A DNA stretch of 5,102 nt from an uncultured beta proteobacterium (GTDB lineage Bacteria; Pseudomonadota; Gammaproteobacteria; Burkholderiales; Rhodocyclaceae), in the NCBI GenBank assembly GCA_903932755.1, contig CAIZHL010000242.1, positions 1-5,102 of the forward strand, given 5' to 3'. Shown here in pieces: positions 1 through 5,102 of the stretch. Position numbers and translations under genes: made by a program. The notes under the pieces were generated by a model. That model worked only from the letters and a program-made list of their open reading frames with translations, had not been told where the DNA came from and did no database searches. Each line of letters opens with the position of its first letter. The stretch's first letter is position 1.

Positions 1-1148
1 ATCAGCGCCTGGATGATGCTGCGGCGCAGGAGGTCGTCGGCGTTGAGTTCGATGCCGCGGAAGATCGGCAGAACTCCCTGGTCGAGGCTGTCGTAGTACT
101 CGTCGAGCGTGCGCACGTTCTGGCAATAGCTGGGCCCGACCTTGCCGATGGCGGAAACACCGAAGGCCATCAGGTCGGCTTCGGCATGCGTCGAATAGCC
201 CTGGAAATTCCGGTGCAGGCGGCCCTGACGCTGTGCCACGGCCAATTCGTCGTTGGGCTTGGCGAAATGGTCCATGCCGATGAAGACATAGCCGGCGTCG
301 GTCAGGCGGCGGATCGCCAGTTGCAGGATCTGCAGGCGCGCGTCCGGTGTAGGCAGGTCGGCTTCATTGATGCGCCGTTGCGGCTTGGCGAGGCCGGGAA
401 GGTGCGCGTAGTTGTAGATCGACAACCGATCCGGATCGAGCTTGATGACCTCGTCCAGAGTATGGTTGAAACTGATCACGTTCTGCTTGGGCAGGCCGTA
501 GATCAGGTCGACCGAAATGCCCTTGAAACCGAATTCGCGGGCCGCATCGATGACCAGCTTGGTTTCTTCGAGGCTTTGCACGCGATTCACGGCGACCTGG
601 ACTTCCGGCGAAAAATCCTGCACGCCGACGCTCATCCGGTTGAAGCCGAGCTCGCCGAGGAGCTTGACGTTGTGCCGGTCGACTTTGCGCGGATCGACCT
701 CGATCGAATATTCGCCGCCGGGCAGGAGCCGGAAATGCTGGCGGATGATGTCCATCAGGCGCCGCATTTCGTCGTCGCTGAGGAAGGTTGGCGTACCGCC
801 GCCGAAGTGCAGCTGGACGACGTCGCGGCTGCCGTCCAGAGCGGCCTCCTGCATGGCGATCTCCTTGCCGAGATACTTGATGTACTTGGCAGACCGGCCG
901 TGGTCCTTGGTGATTATCTTGTTGCAGGCGCAGTAATAGCAGATGGTATTGCAGAAGGGGATGTGCACGTATAATGACAGCGGACGGCCGATTCCGCCCA
1001 CCGTCCGCTTGCTCAGCCAGCGGATGTAGTCGTCGGCGCCGAAGGCCTCGACGAAGCGATCTGCAGTCGGATACGAGGTGTATCTCGGGCCGTTGACGTC
1101 GAAGCGCCGAATGACCTCCGGGTCGAAAATGAGTTCTTGGTAATCCAT
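1..1148 (-). CDS. hemN: Oxygen-independent coproporphyrinogen III oxidase (radical SAM), 3' end cut by window
   Basis: This cytoplasmic radical-SAM enzyme oxidatively decarboxylates coproporphyrinogen III to protoporphyrinogen IX without O2, for haem synthesis under anoxia. The minus strand is open from ATG at 1148 to base 1, giving 382 residues; the family is about 455-460, so roughly 75 C-terminal residues lie outside. Visible marks are GPRYTSYPT (20-28), HIPFC (62-66), the cluster C66-x3-C70-x2-C73 with the extra C75 that marks true HemN rather than HemW, GGGTP (116-120), IEVDPR (149-154), GVQDFSPEVQ (175-184) and HRNFQGYSTH (312-321). E. coli has Phe where this protein has Tyr72. The start is secure: an in-frame TGA lies 28-30 nt upstream, with no other start codon between. 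No Shine-Dalgarno sequence is visible. The gene is divergent from the fnr-type gene, with an FNR box between them. Confidence 0.96.
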   Translation of the reverse strand, partial: MDYQELIFDPEVIRRFDVNGPRYTSYPTADRFVEAFGADDYIRWLSKRTVGGIGRPLSLYVHIPFCNTICYYCACNKIITKDHGRSAKYIKYLGKEIAMQEAALDGSRDVVQLHFGGGTPTFLSDDEMRRLMDIIRQHFRLLPGGEYSIEVDPRKVDRHNVKLLGELGFNRMSVGVQDFSPEVQVAVNRVQSLEETKLVIDAAREFGFKGISVDLIYGLPKQNVISFNHTLDEVIKLDPDRLSIYNYAHLPGLAKPQRRINEADLPTPDARLQILQLAIRRLTDAGYVFIGMDHFAKPNDELAVAQRQGRLHRNFQGYSTHAEADLMAFGVSAIGKVGPSYCQNVRTLDEYYDSLDQGVLPIFRGIELNADDLLRRSIIQAL

Positions 1149-1197
1149 AGTTTGAATAGTACGGGATCGGGGCTGTCATGGCGCATCTGCCGCCAGC

Positions 1198-1205
1198 ATG
1201 TAAGA
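1198..1205 (-). promoter_or_regulatory. Candidate -10 region of the hemN promoter
   Basis: Reading the minus strand, TCTTAC (1205-1200) or TTACAT (1203-1198) is the best -10-like hexamer in the right place. Each matches TATAAT at only three of six positions. Transcription would then start near 1191-1195, placing the FNR box centre about 41-46 nt upstream, as expected for class II activation, where a poor -10 and no -35 are tolerated. The assignment rests on spacing more than on sequence. Confidence 0.3.
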
Positions 1206-1213
1206 TGCCGCAG

Positions 1214-1243
1214 TTGCCGATTTGTTGCATTGACAATTATCAA
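1214..1243 (+). promoter_or_regulatory. Candidate fnr promoter overlapped by the FNR box
   Basis: TTGCCG (1214-1219) and TATCAA (1238-1243) are separated by 18 bp and could form the -35 and -10 of the rightward fnr gene, with a start near 1250. The FNR box would then cover the -10 and its upstream flank, an arrangement that suits negative autoregulation as known for E. coli fnr. A perfect TTGACA at 1230-1235 has no acceptable -10 at 17 bp. The promoter call is tentative. Confidence 0.3.
1230..1243. promoter_or_regulatory. FNR/Dnr box between hemN and fnr
   Basis: The sequence TTGAC-AATT-ATCAA matches the FNR consensus TTGAT-N4-ATCAA at 9 of 10 specified positions and is nearly palindromic. 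It sits 81 nt upstream of the hemN ATG and 31 nt upstream of the fnr GTG. Its position would allow class II activation of leftward hemN (centre 41.5 nt from a start near 1195) and repression of fnr by overlap with its promoter. It is the only such box I found in the window. The match is seen directly; the regulatory directions are inferred. Confidence 0.85.
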
Positions 1244-1258
1244 AGAGGTGCCCTGAAC

Positions 1259-1265
1259 AGGGGAG
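1259..1265 (+). promoter_or_regulatory. Ribosome binding site of the fnr-type gene
   Basis: AGGGGAG lies 9 nt before the GTG at 1275. This strong Shine-Dalgarno match fixes the non-ATG start of the regulator. Confidence 0.8.
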
Positions 1266-1274
1266 CGAACCAGC

Positions 1275-2033
1275 GTGCATGCAAACGTCAAGCAGAACGT
1301 AGTTCCGCTTATCACGCCCGGACTCAAGGTCGCGTGCTCGCAATGCAATTTGCGCGAGCTGTGCCTGCCCTTCGGCTTGTCGGATGACGACATGGGACGC
1401 CTCGACCACCTGATCGGCGGCGGGCGCAAGCTGAAACGCGGCCATTACCTGTACCGCGCCGGCGACCCTTTCGAGTCGATCTTTGCCGTCCGCTCCGGAT
1501 TCTTCAAGACCGACGTTCTGACCGAAGACGGGCGCGACCAGGTCACGGGCTTCCAGATGGCCGGCGAGATCCTCGGCATGGATGGCATCGGCACCGAAGT
1601 CCACACCTGCAATGCCGTCGCGCTGGAGGACAGCGAGGTCTGCCTGATCCCCTTTACCGAACTGGAAATGCTCTCCAGCGAGATCCATTCGCTGCAGCAT
1701 CACCTGCACAAGGTCATGAGCCGCGAGATCGTGCGCGACCACGGGGTGATGATGCTTCTGGGCACCATGCGTGCCGAGGAGCGCCTGGCGGCCTTCCTGC
1801 TCAACCTGTCCCAACGCTTCAGCGCACGCGGCTATTCACCTGCCGAGTTCCACCTGCGCATGACACGCGAGGAAATCGGCTCCTACCTTGGTCTCAAACT
1901 GGAAACCGTGAGCCGCGCCTTCTCGCGCTTTCAGGACGAGGGATTGATCTCCGTGCAACAAAAACACATCCGTATTGTGGATATACCCCGGCTCAAGACC
2001 CTGCTGGCGCCGACCGACGGCCGTATAGGTTAG
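1275..2033 (+). CDS. fnr: FNR-type oxygen-sensing transcription regulator with [4Fe-4S] cysteines
   Basis: This Crp/Fnr-family global regulator has 252 residues, close to E. coli FNR (250). FNR proteins hold a [4Fe-4S] cluster that drives dimerisation without O2 and falls apart in air. The N-terminal ligands are C21-x2-C24-x5-C30, and C123 (VCLIPF) aligns with E. coli C122. An effector-like beta-barrel spans about 35-140, and the dimer helix follows with D155 at the E. coli D154 position. The helix-turn-helix (about 197-225) has the recognition signature E210-T-V-S213-R214, matching FNR E209/S212/R213 that read TTGAT. The start is GTG: an in-frame TGA lies 21 nt upstream, a good ribosome site precedes the GTG, and the next in-frame ATG (residue 40) would remove the cluster ligands. 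The stop overlaps the convergent SirB2 gene. Close paralogues such as Anr share these features. Confidence 0.95.
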   Translation: MHANVKQNVVPLITPGLKVACSQCNLRELCLPFGLSDDDMGRLDHLIGGGRKLKRGHYLYRAGDPFESIFAVRSGFFKTDVLTEDGRDQVTGFQMAGEILGMDGIGTEVHTCNAVALEDSEVCLIPFTELEMLSSEIHSLQHHLHKVMSREIVRDHGVMMLLGTMRAEERLAAFLLNLSQRFSARGYSPAEFHLRMTREEIGSYLGLKLETVSRAFSRFQDEGLISVQQKHIRIVDIPRLKTLLAPTDGRIG

Positions 2034-2419
2034 GCCGCTACGGCAAGTAAGCCCAGCGGCTGGCGCGTCAGGGCCACCGACACGATCCAGCCGAATACCG
2101 CAAGTGACGCACACCAGCAGATGATCCGCATCCGGCGCGTACCCGCGTCGCGCAAGGCCAGGGCGCCCAGGATGATGTAGGCGATCACGCCCAGCACCTT
2201 CGCCGTAACCCAGCCGACCACGAAGGGATATTGGCCCGACATCGCCGCAAGCGACAGGGCCGCGACCAGGAGCACGGTGTCGTTGATATGGGGCAGCACC
2301 CGGACCCAGCGCGCGCGGAGCAGCGGCGAATCACGCATCATCAGAATGCCGCGCAGGAAAAAGCCGGCCAGGCTTAGGGCCACGCTGATCACATGCACAT
2401 ACTTGACGGCGAGATACAT
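2030..2419 (-). CDS. SirB2-family small integral membrane protein
   Basis: This 129-residue protein is almost entirely hydrophobic, with about four membrane segments (roughly 4-27, 44-62, 66-89 and 98-117). The KYVHVISVALSLAGFFLRG start, the PHINDT motif (43-48) with H44 and D47, and a lysine in the third helix (K74) fit the SirB2 family as I recall it. The name comes from a Salmonella invasion-gene locus; the biochemical role is unknown. The ATG at 2419 is preferred because the protein then begins at the family motif; the longer reading runs back into nnrS. It begins 4 nt after the nnrS stop, so the two genes are probably co-transcribed and translationally coupled, since no good ribosome site is seen. 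The stop overlaps the fnr stop by 4 nt on the opposite strand. Confidence 0.85.
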   Translation of the reverse strand: MYLAVKYVHVISVALSLAGFFLRGILMMRDSPLLRARWVRVLPHINDTVLLVAALSLAAMSGQYPFVVGWVTAKVLGVIAYIILGALALRDAGTRRMRIICWCASLAVFGWIVSVALTRQPLGLLAVAA

Positions 2420-2423
2420 GCGC

Positions 2424-3638
2424 CTAGCCCGACTTGCCGTCGGCACGCGGGCGCCAGAATGCCGGTGCAAAACGCCAGGCCCACAGACCAAAGGCGCCCA
2501 ACCAGAGCAATGATGACAGCCACATCAGCGCATGGGCGCCCGGCAGTGCCGGCAGTTCGCTGAACACCCGCATTACCGCTGCCGCCTGCATGATGCAGAA
2601 CGCCCGCCACATCGCATCGTCCGCGGCGACCGGCCGGCCGGAATGTCCCATGGTTACGCGCGAGGCCATGCCAATCAGCATGGAAGCAAAGAAGCCGAGC
2701 GTCAAGGCGTGCAGGGGCGCCTGCCCGAGGAAACCGGGAACCGCTTTCCAGAACAGGCTCTGCAGTGCAAACAAGGCGAAGGCGACGCCCAGCCAGGCGA
2801 AGGCGACATGCAGCACGGAAAGCATCCGGTTTGCCAGCGCCGCGCGGCTCCACCAAAGCATGGTCAGGCGACCAGCGACCAGCGCGGCCGGCAGGTCGGC
2901 CAGCCAGAGCCATTCGATCAATTCGAAAAATGCCAGACCGCCGTGGGCCAGGCTCAGCCCGATCAGGCTGAGCAATGCCCATTGCGGACGGTGAACGACA
3001 TAGGCCGGCACCGCGGAAGATGTGAAGAACGGCAGCATGCGATGCGCCACGGCAAGAAACACAGGCAGCACAAAGCCCCAGACAGCCAGCGATATTCCGA
3101 GCCGCGCCCACGGCAGCGCGCCGCCGCCGGCGAAGACGGCAAACGCGCCCATCGCCGCCACTCCGAGCCAAGCCGCCAGCGCAACGACACCGATGTGCTC
3201 ACGGTCCGTCGTCCGATGCCGGGCAAGGCGGGTAAGCAGCAGGGCCACTGCAGCCCAGCCGGACAGCACCAAGATCAGCCCGGCAACCAGGAACTGCGGC
3301 AGCAACAACGCAACCCAGACCAACAGCCAGCCGCACGCCAGCAACGCAAAAGCGGGGACGAAATCCCGCTGCGACAGTTCGCCCGCACCCTGCCAGCGTG
3401 GCCCGGCGGTAAGGATGAAACCGAACATGAAAAACGGAAACACGCCGCAGGAAAGCAGCAGGGCGTGCAGCACCGATGGCGGAAACACGAGGAGCAACGG
3501 CCATGCCGGGACCGGCCAGAGCCCGAGATAGCGCCCACCCAGTTCCAGCGACCAGAACACCATGGCCGCCAGTGCCTGAACGGTACCCGCAAGAAACATC
3601 GGGCGGTGAGGTGCGGCGAATACGACCGGCAGGCGCAT
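2424..3638 (-). CDS. nnrS: NnrS-family haem/copper membrane protein, nitrosative stress
   Basis: NnrS proteins are polytopic inner-membrane proteins under NO-responsive control in denitrifiers. They are reported to contain haem and copper and to protect against nitrosative stress; the exact chemistry is unsettled. This one has 404 residues and about 12 hydrophobic segments, the usual size. Family marks are PHRPMFLAG (10-18), AHRMLPFF (198-205), APLHALTLGF (307-316) and SRVTMGHSGRP (326-336), the last being the most diagnostic. The usual N-terminal WHAHE motif instead reads LHALL (57-61), keeping one histidine at the same distance from the downstream PRW (80-82). The ATG at 3638 has AGGGAG (3650-3655) upstream, 11 nt away. 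The gene is divergent from the Dnr-like regulator and is followed by the SirB2 gene 4 nt downstream. It probably answers to NO or low O2, but I see no FNR box upstream. Confidence 0.92.
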   Translation of the reverse strand: MRLPVVFAAPHRPMFLAGTVQALAAMVFWSLELGGRYLGLWPVPAWPLLLVFPPSVLHALLLSCGVFPFFMFGFILTAGPRWQGAGELSQRDFVPAFALLACGWLLVWVALLLPQFLVAGLILVLSGWAAVALLLTRLARHRTTDREHIGVVALAAWLGVAAMGAFAVFAGGGALPWARLGISLAVWGFVLPVFLAVAHRMLPFFTSSAVPAYVVHRPQWALLSLIGLSLAHGGLAFFELIEWLWLADLPAALVAGRLTMLWWSRAALANRMLSVLHVAFAWLGVAFALFALQSLFWKAVPGFLGQAPLHALTLGFFASMLIGMASRVTMGHSGRPVAADDAMWRAFCIMQAAAVMRVFSELPALPGAHALMWLSSLLWLGAFGLWAWRFAPAFWRPRADGKSG

Positions 3639-3712
3639 TACGGCTTTCGCTCCCTACAGGATGCATGGTAAGGTTCTGCCGGCAAACAAAGCGCATCCCC
3701 ACGCACGAAACC
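3639..3712. promoter_or_regulatory. Divergent nnrS / dnr-like control region
   Basis: These 74 bp separate the nnrS ATG from the first likely ATG of the regulator and must hold both promoters unless one lies inside a coding region. I see no TTGAT-N4-ATCAA box and no convincing -35/-10 pair on either strand. A palindromic ATGCAT (3661-3666) is present, preceded by G, giving GATGCAT, which resembles a half-site of the NO sensor NsrR. The identity of the promoters is open. Confidence 0.45.
3650..3655 (-). promoter_or_regulatory. Ribosome binding site of nnrS
   Basis: On the minus strand AGGGAG precedes the nnrS ATG by 11 nt. The spacing is a little long, but it is the only Shine-Dalgarno-like stretch there and supports the chosen start. 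Confidence 0.6.
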
Positions 3713-3736
3713 ATGCACGAAACCATGCACGAAACC
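3701..3736 (+). repeat. Three tandem 12-bp units spanning the regulator start
   Basis: The unit ATGCACGAAACC occurs exactly at 3713-3724 and 3725-3736. A first copy at 3701-3712 differs by one base (ACG in place of ATG). Each unit encodes M/T-H-E-T in the regulator frame, so the start codon is itself duplicated. The 12-bp length keeps the frame, as expected from replication slippage. Confidence 0.95.
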
Positions 3737-4417
3737 AAGCTCGACATTCCACAGATTCTTTCCCGCCTTCCGCTGTGCCAGGAACTTGCACCAGCGCAGA
3801 TCGCCGTGCTTGAAACGGCGTGTCGCGAGCGCCGACTTTCCAAGGGCGAAATGCTGTTCCAGAAGGGCGACCTGCTCAAGGGCTTTTACGTCGTGGTTTT
3901 CGGGCAGATCAAGCTGGCCTTCCCTTCCTCCCAGGGGAACGAGAAGGTGATGCAGATCGTCGGGCCGCGCCAGAGCTTCGGCGAAGCCATCATGTTCCTC
4001 GGCCGTCCCTGTCCGGTGTTTGCCGAAGGCCTGGTCGACAGCCTGCTGCTGAGCATCGGCAGCGCCCCGGTGTTCGAACTGCTGGAAACCGATCCGCTGT
4101 TTGCCCGGCGCATGCTGGCCGGGCTCTCGATGCGGCTGCATTCGCTGGTGCAGGACGTCGAAACATACTCGCTGCGCTCGTCGGCGCAACGCGTCGTCGG
4201 CTACCTGCTCCAGCAATGTCCGCAGGAGGGCGCCTGCATCGGCTCGTTCGACATTTCGCTGCCGACCTCGAAGCAGGTTATCGCCTCGCGCCTCAACCTG
4301 ACACCGGAAACCCTGTCGCGTATTTTTCATGATCTCGCCAGCAATGGCCTGATCGTTGTCAGCGGCAAGCAGATCACAATCAACGATGTAAAGCGACTGC
4401 GCGAATTTGATCTCTGA
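3713..4417 (+). CDS. Dnr/NnrR-like Crp/Fnr regulator without iron-sulfur cysteines
   Basis: From the ATG at 3713 this is a 234-residue Crp/Fnr protein, close to Pseudomonas Dnr in length. A cyclic-nucleotide-type barrel covers about 14-130 (KGEMLFQKGDLLKGFYVV at 44-61, FGEAIMFLGRP at 89-99). A long dimer helix follows (about 130-158), then the helix-turn-helix (186-213) with recognition signature E199-T-L-S202-R203. There is no N-terminal CxxC cluster; the cysteines (22, 37, 100, 169, 175) are scattered, so O2 sensing through Fe-S is unlikely. Dnr-type relatives respond to NO through bound haem and activate nir, nor and nnrS genes, which suits its place beside nnrS. The start is uncertain: ATGs at 3665, 3713 and 3725 are in frame, none with a good ribosome site. 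3713 or 3725 is preferred because 3665 leaves only 26 bp to nnrS and adds a tail not typical of the family. Its 3' end overlaps the next gene by 38 bp. Confidence 0.88.
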   Translation: MHETMHETKLDIPQILSRLPLCQELAPAQIAVLETACRERRLSKGEMLFQKGDLLKGFYVVVFGQIKLAFPSSQGNEKVMQIVGPRQSFGEAIMFLGRPCPVFAEGLVDSLLLSIGSAPVFELLETDPLFARRMLAGLSMRLHSLVQDVETYSLRSSAQRVVGYLLQQCPQEGACIGSFDISLPTSKQVIASRLNLTPETLSRIFHDLASNGLIVVSGKQITINDVKRLREFDL

Positions 4418-5102
4418 AGGTCCTGTAGCGCAGCACCGCACTGATCAGATTCCACCCCAGCCACGCACTCGATGCGGCGAAGGCCGCGCCGGCAACCTGC
4501 GTCAGTCCCGGCAGCCACACCGCCGCCAGAAGCAGCAGCAGGGCCAGCACGTGCAGGCGCAACTGCCCGGTCATGCCATCTGCCGGGATCATTTTTTTCA
4601 TGTTCGGAACGGCCGACATGGGTGCGCCCAGGCGTTGCAGATGAAGCCAGTTCAGAAACGGAGTGATCTTGTACATCATTCCCGTGATGGCGGAAACGAA
4701 GACGCCGGCGAAGGCCAGCACACCCAGCCAGACTACCGATCGTGGATCGGCGCCGATTGCCGGGATCAAAAAGAAGGCAGAGCCGGAAATGGCGAAAGCC
4801 AACAGCGACAACATCGCCACCCGGAAGTAGAGGGATGTCGCGTCATGTATTTTTCTGCGGCGCGCGTACTGAAGCCACAGAGTCATTCCGGCGTAAGCGG
4901 AAAAAATGACCAGCAAGGGCAGTCCGATTGCCATCGGCCAGCGCAAATCGTCAATGAAATACTGGCCTGACCAGGCAAGCAGCAAGAGCAGCAGCAGAGG
5001 CCCGAAGCCGCGGGCGAACCACCGCGGATAGGGCCGCGTCAGCTGAAACATAGGCACCACGTGGTAGGACACCCCGGCCAGCAGCATCAGCGCCCAGCCG
5101 CC
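4380..5102 (-). CDS. Multi-pass membrane protein of unassigned family, N-terminus outside window
   Basis: The frame is open from the right edge to TGA at 4382-4380, giving 240 visible residues; the methionine at 5087 lies inside a helix and is unlikely to be the start. About six further membrane segments are visible (roughly 33-46, 56-77, 92-113, 122-142, 182-199 and 203-221). Conspicuous motifs are SYHVVPMFQLTRPYP (12-26), GMMYKITPFLNWLHLQ (141-156) and VPNMKKMIP (165-173), with histidines H14, H154 and H184 near membrane boundaries. The pattern recalls haem-copper-oxidase-like or NnrS-like integral membrane proteins, where histidines bind haem or metal, but I cannot name the family. It lies on the same strand as nnrS with the regulator between, and its last 38 bp overlap the regulator end. 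A role in NO or respiratory metabolism is inferred from context only. Confidence 0.85.
   Translation of the reverse strand, partial: GGWALMLLAGVSYHVVPMFQLTRPYPRWFARGFGPLLLLLLLAWSGQYFIDDLRWPMAIGLPLLVIFSAYAGMTLWLQYARRRKIHDATSLYFRVAMLSLLAFAISGSAFFLIPAIGADPRSVVWLGVLAFAGVFVSAITGMMYKITPFLNWLHLQRLGAPMSAVPNMKKMIPADGMTGQLRLHVLALLLLLAAVWLPGLTQVAGAAFAASSAWLGWNLISAVLRYRTFRDQIRAVALHR

Noticed and set aside
186..974. Plus-strand open frame of 262 codons opposite hemN
   Set aside because: It is entirely antisense to the clearly recognisable HemN coding sequence, with no ribosome site and no known domain.
1230..1235. Perfect TTGACA as a -35 element for fnr
   Set aside because: No acceptable -10 lies 16-18 bp downstream; the hexamer is better explained as part of the FNR box.
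364..1236. Minus-strand frame of 290 codons starting upstream of hemN
   Set aside because: It is a shifted frame over hemN, rich in R and P; true HemN motifs are in the frame starting at 1148.
1279..1387. ATG at 1279 as the fnr start
   Set aside because: It is out of frame with the regulator; the GTG at 1275 has the correct frame and a well-spaced ribosome site.
2034..2060. Inverted repeat GCCGCT / AGCGGC after fnr as a terminator
   Set aside because: The stem is only 6 bp with a 15-nt loop, no T-tract follows, and it lies inside the SirB2 coding region.
2532..3671. Long plus-strand open frame (379 codons) opposite nnrS
   Set aside because: Its product is rich in Q, R, H and G with no recognisable domain, as expected antisense to a high-GC hydrophobic gene; nnrS on the other strand has clear family motifs.
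3476..3712. N-terminal extension of the Dnr-like regulator back to 3476
   Set aside because: It would run antisense into nnrS, encodes a proline- and arginine-rich stretch unlike the family, and adds 79 residues to a normally 230-residue protein.

Overview
The window (about 60% G+C by eye) looks like chromosomal DNA of a denitrifying or facultatively anaerobic betaproteobacterium. A Rhodocyclales-like organism is my best guess, from protein style and gene mix rather than any database search. It holds six protein genes, two of them cut by the window edges. There are no RNA genes, insertion sequences, CRISPR arrays or gene-free stretches over 300 bases.

Layout, left to right: (1) hemN, minus strand, 3' end outside the window: the oxygen-independent coproporphyrinogen III oxidase of haem synthesis. 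(2) A 126-bp divergent intergenic region with a near-perfect FNR box (TTGAC-AATT-ATCAA, 1230-1243). (3) An fnr-type oxygen sensor, plus strand, with all four iron-sulfur cysteines. (4) A SirB2-family membrane protein and, upstream of it, an NnrS-family membrane protein, both minus strand and 4 nt apart, so a likely nnrS-sirB2 operon. The SirB2 gene overlaps the fnr stop tail to tail. (5) A second Crp/Fnr regulator, plus strand, divergent from nnrS. It lacks the N-terminal cysteine cluster and resembles Dnr/NnrR-type nitric-oxide-responsive regulators. Its start region is a 12-bp tandem repeat that duplicates the ATG. (6) A multi-pass membrane protein, minus strand, N-terminus outside the window, overlapping the regulator gene by 38 bp at the 3' ends.

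Together the genes read as an oxygen/nitric-oxide response island. FNR would sense loss of oxygen and act on the shared hemN/fnr control region, so that haem synthesis continues without O2. The Dnr-like protein would respond to NO. NnrS, and perhaps its SirB2 and orphan membrane neighbours, would serve NO tolerance or haem/copper-linked membrane functions. Both regulators carry the same E-x-x-S-R recognition-helix signature and so are predicted to read the same TTGAT-type half-sites, which raises the possibility of cross-talk at the single visible box. The least described parts are the unclassified membrane protein at the right edge, the divergent NnrS subtype (its HAHE motif reads HALL) and the duplicated start of the Dnr-like regulator.
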